5,376 bases of DNA, from positions 1 through 5,376 of the forward strand of contig JAJXPD010000041.1 of NCBI GenBank assembly GCA_021641325.1, given 5' to 3'. Shown one piece after another: positions 1 through 5,351 of the stretch (positions are counted from its first letter, which is position 1; every line of letters starts with the position of its first letter). The translations under genes and the position numbers were made by a program. This DNA comes from Opitutales bacterium (GTDB lineage: Bacteria; Verrucomicrobiota; Verrucomicrobiia; Opitutales; Intestinicryptomonadaceae). The notes beneath the pieces are model-generated. The model was not told the origin of the DNA and ran no database searches. It was given only the letters and a program-made list of their open reading frames with translations.

Positions 1-29
1 GCTGCGGACACTGCGGCTGCGGACACTAA
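1..29 (+). CDS. 3' end of an upstream gene with a Cys/His-rich C-terminal tail (partial)
   Basis: Reading from base 3, the frame gives Cys-Gly-His-Cys-Gly-Cys-Gly-His and then TAA at 27-29. Three cysteines and two histidines alternating with glycine look like a metal-binding tail rather than chance. Such tails are known on SlyD-type FKBP peptidyl-prolyl isomerases and on some metallochaperones, but eight residues cannot fix the family. The stop lies 20 nt before the next start codon, so this gene probably belongs to the same transcript. The tail is partly built from a 12-nt direct repeat (GCTGCGGACACT at 1-12 and 16-27). The other two forward frames are also open here, so the assignment rests on the residue pattern and the well-placed stop. 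Confidence 0.45.
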
Positions 30-49
30 GCCCAAACACCCGCCGCGCA

Positions 50-991
50 ATGCCGAAACTTTCCGACATCGTTCCCGCGCTTGCCGCCGCCGCGATTGCG
101 ACGGCCGGGCTTTGCTCGTGCTCGTCGGGCGACGCACCGCGCCCCGACAGGTCGGAATACGCCTACACGCTGTCGCAGAAAAAACTTCTCGACATCATCG
201 AGGAGCAGGACAGGTTTTTCGAGCGCATAAGGGGAAAATCGCGCATGAGCCGCTCCGACGCGCTGTCGCTCAAAAGCAAAATCGACGCGCTTTGGGCGGA
301 ATATCTGGCTGAGTTTCCCGACGACGTGGACGCGCTTGTGCTCAACGGAAAATTCCTCCGCGCCACGGGCGACGACGAGCTTTCGTACAAGCAGTTTTCG
401 CATGCCGACGCGCTGTCGCCGAACCTGCCCGTCGTAAAACAGCAGCTTGCAAACTACGAAGCCGAGCACGGGCTTGCGAAACACGCGTACGACAATATCC
501 GCGCGGCGGTGTCGCTCGCGCCCGAAAATTCCGTCTACCGACTGCAACTCGCGCAGCTGATTCTATTCTTCCGCGAGGAGCTTATCGCAAAACACGGATT
601 TTCGCAAGCCGCGCTCGACGCCGAGCTTTCGCAGTCCTACGCGCGCGCGGCTGAGCTTGAACCCGAAAACGGGGAAATCCGCAAAAAATACGCGCTCTCT
701 TTCTACGACCTCGGCAGAGCGGACTGGAACGAAGCCCTGCGCCAATGGGAGATTGTGCTTGAAAAATTTTCGCCCCTCAACATAGACAAACAAACCGCAA
801 AGGCAAACAGGGCGCGGGTACTCGTCGAGCTTGGGCGCGATGCCGAGGCGCGGGAAGTTCTCAAAACAATCGACGCGCCAGCCCTCCAAGCCGACAAACG
901 CAAACTTATCGAAATCATAGACTCCGCAAAAAACGGCGCGGAGCAAACCAAGACGGAAAGCGACTTTCAATGGACCTTCTTTCGGAAATAA
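50..991 (+). CDS. TPR-repeat putative lipoprotein
   Basis: This 313-residue protein is probably an envelope scaffold; its partners are unknown. The N-terminus is a hydrophobic Ala-rich segment (residues 8-21) followed by Leu-Cys-Ser-Cys, so Cys24 is a plausible lipidation site, although the lipobox is not ideal (Cys at -2) and Lys3 is the only basic residue before it. Residues 93-290 are helical with TPR-like spacing: about 95-125, 126-159 (ending SLAPEN), 193-240 (AELEPEN, then a Tyr/Leu-Gly helix pair) and 250-275 (RARVLVELGRDAEA). A charged helical region (40-85) links anchor and repeats. ATG 50 is chosen because it gives the full signal-like segment; no Shine-Dalgarno is visible before it. 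The last 22 nt overlap the protease gene, suggesting translational coupling and perhaps joint function. I recognise no specific family beyond TPR. The reading frame is certain; the lipoprotein call is moderate. Confidence 0.85.
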   Translation: MPKLSDIVPALAAAAIATAGLCSCSSGDAPRPDRSEYAYTLSQKKLLDIIEEQDRFFERIRGKSRMSRSDALSLKSKIDALWAEYLAEFPDDVDALVLNGKFLRATGDDELSYKQFSHADALSPNLPVVKQQLANYEAEHGLAKHAYDNIRAAVSLAPENSVYRLQLAQLILFFREELIAKHGFSQAALDAELSQSYARAAELEPENGEIRKKYALSFYDLGRADWNEALRQWEIVLEKFSPLNIDKQTAKANRARVLVELGRDAEAREVLKTIDAPALQADKRKLIEIIDSAKNGAEQTKTESDFQWTFFRK

Positions 992-1635
992 GAACGGGCG
1001 GAATCCTCTACATTCTGCTTCTTATTGCAATCACCATGCACGAATACGGGCACGCAATCGTTGCCGACAAGCTCGGCGACAGGCTTCCGAGCATGGACGG
1101 GCGCACGACGCTCAACCCGATTGTGCACATGGACATGCTGGGAACCGTAATCCTGCCGATTCTTACAATCGCGCTTACTATGCGAAGCGGCTTCCCGATG
1201 GTCTTCGGCTGGGGAAAGCCTGTGCGGATTATGCTCGACAACCCCGCGACGCGCAAGCGCGTAGACTTCCTTTCGACGCTCGGCGGGGTATCGATGAACC
1301 TTGTTTTGGCGGGCGTGTCGGCGGCGTTGCTTGCGGCGTTCGAAATCGCGAAACTCCCCGATTTTGCGGAGGTCGCCGCGCTTTCGATTTACGTCAACTG
1401 CGTGCTTTTCGTCATAAACATGATTCCCGTGCCGCCGCTCGACGGCAGCGTATTTTTGCGCCGTTTCACGAACATTTCGGAGGAGACGCTCGCGGCGGTG
1501 TCGCGCTGGGGAATCGTGATTCTGCTCGTTCTGCTGAACGTGCCGCTTACGTCGAAAATCATAATGTCGGCGGTCGGATACCTCGCCGCGCTGTTTTTCG
1601 CGGGGGCGTCGCTTGCAATTTCAATCTTCAAATAA
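970..1635 (+). CDS. Site-2-protease-like membrane zinc metalloprotease (M50 family)
   Basis: This is a 221-residue multi-pass membrane protein of the short M50 (S2P/YwhC-like) type, which cuts within or next to membrane segments. Visible marks in order are: a first membrane helix (about 11-23) running into the zinc and catalytic motif HEYGH (24-28); LNP (48-50) with His53 and DMLGT, the usual 'TLNP..H.D..GT' block; GWGKPV (80-85); a second core segment LSTLGGVSMNL (101-111); and NMIPVPPLDGS (150-160), whose Asp158 should be the third zinc ligand. Two more hydrophobic helices follow (about 180-195 and 198-219). There is no PDZ domain, unlike RseP. The GGVSMN segment replaces the more common AGP..N, a mild deviation. 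The start overlaps the TPR gene, with a weak GGAAAG at 955-960 as possible ribosome site. The substrate is unknown; the partner lipoprotein could be adaptor or client (inference). Confidence 0.92.
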   Translation: MDLLSEIRTGGILYILLLIAITMHEYGHAIVADKLGDRLPSMDGRTTLNPIVHMDMLGTVILPILTIALTMRSGFPMVFGWGKPVRIMLDNPATRKRVDFLSTLGGVSMNLVLAGVSAALLAAFEIAKLPDFAEVAALSIYVNCVLFVINMIPVPPLDGSVFLRRFTNISEETLAAVSRWGIVILLVLLNVPLTSKIIMSAVGYLAALFFAGASLAISIFK

Positions 1636-1636
1636 C

Positions 1637-1903
1637 ATGCCGATTTACAAATACGCAACAATAGAGGCGGACGGCTCGGACGGCGAAATTTTCGAGGTCG
1701 AACAGTCCATCTCGTCGAAGCCGATAACAAAGCACCCCGAAAACGGCAAGCCCGTCAGGAGGATTTTCGACAAGCCCAACATCAATATAGAATATACCGC
1801 AGGCAAAGAGAAATCGCTTTCCGACATGGGGCGCATACGCGCCGCGGGCTTCCGCGTGCTGAAAAAAGACAAAATTTCGGGCAAATACTACGAGGAAAAA
1901 TAG
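1637..1903 (+). CDS. FmdB-type small regulatory-like protein lacking zinc-ribbon cysteines
   Basis: This 88-residue soluble protein begins MPIYKY, the signature opening of FmdB-type proteins (normally MPIYEYxCxxCG), and continues with FEVEQSIS..PIT and GKPVRRIFDKP, which match the family's FEVxQSIS..PLT and GGPVRR. Where the family has two CxxC pairs this protein has none: the first region reads ATIEADGSDGE and the second HPENGK in place of CPxCGG. It contains no cysteine at all, so it cannot bind zinc the usual way. The lysine-rich C-terminal half (55-88) has no recognised motif. ATG 1637 is preferred over an in-frame ATG at 1613 because it starts exactly at the family's N-terminus and follows the protease stop by one base, which suggests coupling. 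FmdB was first named as a putative regulator of formamidase genes; its biochemical role is poorly known. Confidence 0.82.
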   Translation: MPIYKYATIEADGSDGEIFEVEQSISSKPITKHPENGKPVRRIFDKPNINIEYTAGKEKSLSDMGRIRAAGFRVLKKDKISGKYYEEK

Positions 1904-1988
1904 CCCCGACTTTCGCCGCGCAAGACGCCGCGACAGCTGGAAGCCGAGCCCCGACAAGCCCAGCCCTTCGCCGCGCCGCCGCAAATTC

Positions 1989-2000
1989 CCCAATATTGGG
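1989..2000. promoter_or_regulatory. Perfect 12-bp palindrome next to a promoter box, possible operator
   Basis: CCCAATATTGGG is a perfect inverted repeat whose last base directly precedes a consensus TTGACA box. It is an AT-rich core in otherwise GC-rich DNA. The position suits a dimeric regulator that contacts RNA polymerase from just upstream or blocks the -35 region. No regulator is encoded nearby and I cannot match it to a known operator. It is too short to act as a terminator and has no T-run. Confidence 0.35.
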
Positions 2001-2029
2001 TTGACAAGTCGCGCCGCCGTGATTGAAAA
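2001..2029 (+). promoter_or_regulatory. Candidate sigma-70-type promoter for the small ORF-secA unit
   Basis: TTGACA at 2001-2006 is a perfect -35 consensus. A 17-nt spacer leads to TGAAAA at 2024-2029, a weak -10 (3 of 6 matches). Transcription would begin around 2035-2037, only a few bases before the ATG at 2039, so the message would be almost leaderless. That agrees with the absence of any Shine-Dalgarno before this gene. The weak -10 could mean the promoter needs an activator, perhaps through the adjoining palindrome, or that the TTGACA is chance. Confidence 0.35.
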
Positions 2030-2038
2030 ATTACAGAA

Positions 2039-2431
2039 ATGAAATCCGCATTTGCCGCACTGTTTTTCCTGCTGTCGGGAATATATTTCCTGACGGGCGC
2101 GGCATTGTGCAACCCCGCCACGGCAAGCTCCGCGCCGCAGTCGGACTCGGCGTTCGTCCTTTCGTCCGAAGCGGGCGAGCTACACGCCGTAGCTCCGATA
2201 GTAAACTATTCCGTGCCCGACAAACTGAGGGGCAAAAGGCGCGACGTCTTGGGAGACTCTTCGCTTGCGTCGGCTTTCGTTTTATGCGCGCTGACCGCGG
2301 TAATTTCGGCGGCGTTTTACAAAATATTTCTGTCGGCGGCGGCGCATGCCCAAACGCGCCTGTCGAAATCCCCGAATGCGAACATTCCGTTGGACGCGTT
2401 CAGAACGCGCCCGTTCGCGCTGCTAATCTGA
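2039..2431 (+). CDS. Uncharacterised 130-aa exported/membrane protein upstream of secA; candidate secretion monitor
   Basis: I do not recognise a family. Residues 3-24 form a signal-like hydrophobic segment ending Leu-Cys, with a possible signal-peptidase site near 27-30 (ATA/S). A polar, mostly extracytoplasmic-looking stretch (25-60) follows, then a strongly basic patch DKLRGKRRD (61-69), a second hydrophobic helix (about 75-100), and a 30-residue tail ending FRTRPFALLI. The basic patch directly before the second helix conflicts with N-in insertion of the first, so topology is ambiguous. Arg122-Thr-Arg-Pro125 plus five residues loosely resembles SecM's terminal Arg-Ala-Gly-Pro plus four, but SecM's upstream Phe and Trp-Ile elements are not seen. 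The gene sits 94 nt before secA with only a foldable RNA between. ATG 2039 gives the full hydrophobic N-terminus; there is no Shine-Dalgarno. That it is a real gene is likely, because of its plausible N-terminus and its placement. A regulatory role is inference. Confidence 0.65.
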   Translation: MKSAFAALFFLLSGIYFLTGAALCNPATASSAPQSDSAFVLSSEAGELHAVAPIVNYSVPDKLRGKRRDVLGDSSLASAFVLCALTAVISAAFYKIFLSAAAHAQTRLSKSPNANIPLDAFRTRPFALLI

Positions 2432-2432
2432 A

Positions 2433-2521
2433 TTAGTTTGCAAGCCCACGCACTCGCTCCGCATCGGCGGAGCTTGGCACAACTGCGGGCGCATTCCGCC
2501 CGCGCAACACTTGCAAACTAA
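2433..2521 (+). promoter_or_regulatory. Structured intergenic RNA/inverted repeat masking the secA start region (or a MITE-like repeat)
   Basis: The segment is closed by a perfect 12-bp inverted repeat, TTAGTTTGCAAG (2433-2444) and CTTGCAAACTAA (2510-2521). Inside are two perfect 7-bp GC stems: GCTCCGC/GCGGAGC (2456-2462 with 2467-2473, loop ATCG) and GCGGGCG/CGCCCGC (2485-2491 with 2497-2503, loop CATTC). Together they draw a three-way junction. The right arm ends 4 nt before the secA ATG and there is no purine-rich ribosome site, so folding would pair the region where initiation must occur. A competing 5-bp helix (CAAGC 2441-2445 with GCTTG 2472-2476) would break both the outer stem and hairpin 1. 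It is not a terminator, because A's rather than T's follow the outer stem. It could also be a mobile repeat with 12-bp terminal inverted repeats. The pairing is seen; the function is inferred. Confidence 0.6.
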
Positions 2522-2525
2522 AAAA

Positions 2526-5300
2526 ATGGCAAACATTACATCGCTGTTCGCGCGGTTGAAAAACGCGAATTTCATGCGCAAAACGGCAAAAATTATCCGC
2601 AACATAGAGCGGTTCGAAAAACAATACGCGGCTTTCGGAAAGCCCGACCTCCCCGCGAAGACGGAGGAATTCAGGCGCAGAATCGCGGGCGGCGAACGTC
2701 TTGAAAAAATCCTGCCCGAAGCGTTCGCGCTCGCGCGGACGGCGGCGCGGCTGATTTCGGGCGAAAGCTTTTCGGTCTGCGGACGCGAAGAAAAATGGGA
2801 CATGGTGCATTACCGCGTCCAGTTGCAGGCGGGCATTGCGCTCGCCCGAAACTCCGTCTGCGAAATCGCGACGGGCGAGGGCAAAACGCTAATCGCAACT
2901 CTCCCCGCGTTCGTCTACGCGCTTTTCGGCAGGGGCTGCCACATCGCGACGGTCAACGAATACCTTGCGCGGCGCGACTGCGAGTGGATGCGCCCGCTCT
3001 ACTCCGCCCTCGGGCTTTCGTGCGATTTCGTCTACGCGGGGCAGTCGGCGGAGGACAAAAAACGCGCCTACTTGGCAGACATAACCTACGGCACTGCCGC
3101 CGAATTCGGCTTCGACTATTTGCGCGACAACTCCACGACCCAATCCGCCGGCGAAAAGGTGCAGCGCGGATTCTTCTACTGCCTTGTCGACGAGGCCGAC
3201 TCCGTACTTGTGGACGAAGCCCGCACGCCGCTCATAATTTCGGGCGGCGACGACGAAGCCTCGGAAAACCCCTTCGAAAAAATCCTGCCGAAAATACGCG
3301 CGCTCGTCGCCGAGCAGAACAAGCTATGCGGGGCAATCGCAGGCGAAGTCCTCGCAAAAATCACGAAAGCGGGCGCGTTCGACGGGTCCGACTTGGGGAA
3401 AATCGCGCAGGTAAAATACGGTGCGCCGCGCAACAAAATGCTCAAACGCATTCTAAAAACGGGGCTTGCCAATGTCGCGCTCGAAAAGCTTCAAACCGCG
3501 CTCGACACGAACTTGGGCGAATTCAAAAAGCGCGAAATCTCCGAAGGGCTGTTCTACTGCGTTGACGAAAAAAACAACACAGCCTCCCTCACGAAAAATG
3601 GGCAGGATTTCCTCGAACCCGACAACCCCGACGCTTTCACATTCCCCGACGCCGAAGCGAGGCTGCGGGCAATCGACGCCGACGCGTCGCTTTCGCCCGC
3701 CGAAAAGGCGGCGCGGAAATCCGAAACCGCCGAAGCCGTCTCGAAGACGGCGGAACGACTGCAACTCGTCTCGCAGCTGCTCCGCGCGTTCTCGCTCTAC
3801 GAGCGCGACGTAGACTACATTGTCCGCAACGGGAAAATCGAAATAGTAGACCCCAACACGGGCAGAGTCATGGAGGGACGCCGTTGGAGCGACGGTCTCC
3901 ATCAGGCGGTGGAGGCCAAGGAGGGGCTGAAAATCGGCGCGGAAAACATCACCTACGCCACGGTTTCAATCCAAAACTATTTCCGCATGTACGCGTACCT
4001 TTCGGGCATGACTGGCACGGCGTCGGAGCTTTCCGAAGAATTCGCCGAAACCTACAAAATGTCCGCGCTCGAAATTCCGCCGAACAAGCCCTGCGTGCGA
4101 ATCGACAACCCCGACATCGTTTTCCTAACGCGTGCGGAAAAATTCGCGCGGATTGTCGAAACCGTAAAATCGGTGCGGGCGCAGGGACGCCCCGTGCTCG
4201 TGGGAACGTCGAGCGTGGAGGAATCCGAAACGCTTTCGCGCATGCTGAAAATTGCGGGCGTACCCCACAACCTGCTCAACGCAAAGCACGACGCCCGCGA
4301 GGCGGAGCTTGTTGCGCGCGCGGGCGGGCGCGGCATGATTACGATAGCAACCAACATGGCGGGGCGCGGCACCGACATCAAACTCGGCGACGGCGTAAAC
4401 GAGCTTGGCGGACTTTTCGTGATAGCCTCCGAGCACAACTACTCGCGGCGAATAGACAGGCAGCTCATGGGCAGATGCGCCCGGCAGGGCGACAACGGGC
4501 AGACGCAGTTCATCGTCAGCTTGGAGGACGAAATTTTCCGCAAGTACGCCGACGTTTCGCCATTCCAGAACGCGCTTCAAAAAAAGCACCGCAAGGGCGT
4601 GCCGTTCTACCACCCGCTCTTTGCGCGGCTCGTCGAAAAGACGCAGGACAAATTGGAGGGCGACTACTCCGCCGCCCGCAAAAACATGCTTCGCTTCGAC
4701 AATCCCGCCAACAAACAGCGAGCCGCCACATACGCCGCGCGCGACGAAATACTCTCAGACGAACAGCTCGGCGCGTTCATGTCCGACGCCCTGCGCCGCG
4801 CGGTATCCGACGCCGTTTTTGAGGCGCTCCCCGCCGAAGACATGGACATTTCCGACGCCGACATCGCGGCTCTCGAAATCTCCCTGCGCTCCGGGTTCGC
4901 GTTCGCCGCGGACGCGTTCGAATTCGGAGTCCGGCGAAAGGCGGACATCGCCGAAACGCTCGCAAGTCGGGCGGAGGAGTCGCTCGAAAAATCGCTCGAA
5001 ATTTTCGGCGCGGAAAACGCGCTTAAAATCAAACGCTACGCCGCGCTGTCCGCGCTCGACTCGGCTTGGCGCGACCACCTTGCGCGGCTCGAAAACCTGC
5101 GCGAGGCAATCTACCTGCGCGGCTACGCCCAGAAAGACCCCTACTGCGAATTCGAGCGCGAGGCGTTCGACTCGTTCACGGAATTCTGGGGCGGTTTCAG
5201 AAAGTCGCTGTTCGGACGCATAAAGCGGTTCGCCGACAACGCGGCGGCGGCAATCCCCGACTCTACCTCGCGCGAACGCCGAAAGAGCCTTGTGCGCTGA
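2526..5300 (+). CDS. secA: SecA, preprotein translocase motor ATPase (divergent, no C-terminal zinc domain)
   Basis: SecA drives secretory proteins through SecYEG by ATP hydrolysis at the inner membrane. The 924 residues show: N-terminal helix (1-35); Walker A ATGEGKT (115-121); YGTAAEFGFDYLRDN (188-202); DEAD box (222-225) with SVLVDEARTPLIISG; a long insertion (about 245-420, including LFYCVDEKNN) beyond the E. coli length; DVDYIV (428-433); GLHQAVEAKEGLKI (457-470); GMTGTA (494-499); LNAKHDAREAE (584-594); ATNMAGRGTDIKLG (608-621); motif VI QLMGRCARQGD (646-656); and the scaffold/IRA end ALDSAWRDHLARL..LRGYAQKDP..EFEREAF (842-880). It ends SRERRKSLVR without the CxCxSGxxxxxCH zinc motif. 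Divergences are RVQLQAGI for DVQLIGGI, FDNPANKQR for YDDVMNKQR, and Met in motif VI (usually QLRGR). All core ATPase residues are kept, so it should be active. ATG 2526 is preferred; an in-frame TTG at 2511 lies inside the folded repeat. Without other SecA genes known, it may be the housekeeping copy. Confidence 0.97.
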   Translation: MANITSLFARLKNANFMRKTAKIIRNIERFEKQYAAFGKPDLPAKTEEFRRRIAGGERLEKILPEAFALARTAARLISGESFSVCGREEKWDMVHYRVQLQAGIALARNSVCEIATGEGKTLIATLPAFVYALFGRGCHIATVNEYLARRDCEWMRPLYSALGLSCDFVYAGQSAEDKKRAYLADITYGTAAEFGFDYLRDNSTTQSAGEKVQRGFFYCLVDEADSVLVDEARTPLIISGGDDEASENPFEKILPKIRALVAEQNKLCGAIAGEVLAKITKAGAFDGSDLGKIAQVKYGAPRNKMLKRILKTGLANVALEKLQTALDTNLGEFKKREISEGLFYCVDEKNNTASLTKNGQDFLEPDNPDAFTFPDAEARLRAIDADASLSPAEKAARKSETAEAVSKTAERLQLVSQLLRAFSLYERDVDYIVRNGKIEIVDPNTGRVMEGRRWSDGLHQAVEAKEGLKIGAENITYATVSIQNYFRMYAYLSGMTGTASELSEEFAETYKMSALEIPPNKPCVRIDNPDIVFLTRAEKFARIVETVKSVRAQGRPVLVGTSSVEESETLSRMLKIAGVPHNLLNAKHDAREAELVARAGGRGMITIATNMAGRGTDIKLGDGVNELGGLFVIASEHNYSRRIDRQLMGRCARQGDNGQTQFIVSLEDEIFRKYADVSPFQNALQKKHRKGVPFYHPLFARLVEKTQDKLEGDYSAARKNMLRFDNPANKQRAATYAARDEILSDEQLGAFMSDALRRAVSDAVFEALPAEDMDISDADIAALEISLRSGFAFAADAFEFGVRRKADIAETLASRAEESLEKSLEIFGAENALKIKRYAALSALDSAWRDHLARLENLREAIYLRGYAQKDPYCEFEREAFDSFTEFWGGFRKSLFGRIKRFADNAAAAIPDSTSRERRKSLVR

Positions 5301-5340
5301 CGCATTTCGACCCCAAAAACGAAACTACAACAATACAAAA

Positions 5341-5345
5341 AAGGA
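5341..5345 (+). promoter_or_regulatory. Ribosome binding site of the last gene
   Basis: AAGGA, within AAAAAAGGAAAC, lies 6 nt before the ATG at 5352 and is the only convincing Shine-Dalgarno sequence in the window. The 51 nt between the secA stop and this ATG is A/C-rich, with no hairpin terminator visible. The contrast with secA and the small ORF, which lack such a site, is worth noting. Confidence 0.6.
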
Positions 5346-5351
5346 AACAAA

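Larger units (their letters stand above)
1904..2038 (+). other. Intergenic gap, C-rich first part, no clear terminator
   Basis: This 135-nt stretch separates the first gene cluster from the small ORF-secA unit. About 1904-1980 is C-rich and relatively G-poor on the + strand, and I find no strong hairpin followed by a T-run; the best stem is only GCTGG/CCAGC (1936-1940 with 1960-1964). C over G bias is compatible with Rho-dependent ending, but that is only inference. The 9-nt AGCCCCGAC occurs twice (1902-1910 and 1947-1955). The last part holds the palindrome and promoter candidate listed separately. Confidence 0.5.

Noticed and set aside
26..547. Long reverse-strand open frames over the TPR gene and elsewhere
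   Set aside because: They mirror codon bias of the + strand genes, have no family motifs, and lie opposite convincing genes.
1936..1964. Hairpin GCTGG/CCAGC as terminator of the first gene cluster
   Set aside because: It is only five pairs with a 19-nt loop and no T-run, too weak to support.
1971..1990. Short GC-only CCG/CGC repeats in the gap before the promoter
   Set aside because: They are simple compositional runs, with no regular unit that would suggest a CRISPR, tandem array or origin.
2023..2436. An overlapping 137-aa frame beginning upstream of the small ORF
   Set aside because: It is Arg/Pro/Gly-rich with no hydrophobic start or recognisable motif. The 2039 frame has a plausible signal-like segment and helix, so the 2023 frame looks like a shadow.
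2433..2521. Rho-independent terminator between the small ORF and secA
   Set aside because: The outer stem is followed by A's on the + strand and lacks a downstream T-run on the - strand too, and the internal hairpins have no T-tracts.
3884..4822. Long overlapping forward frame inside secA (312 aa)
   Set aside because: It is Arg-rich low-complexity translation typical of an alternate frame in GC-rich DNA, and it lies entirely within the well-supported SecA frame.
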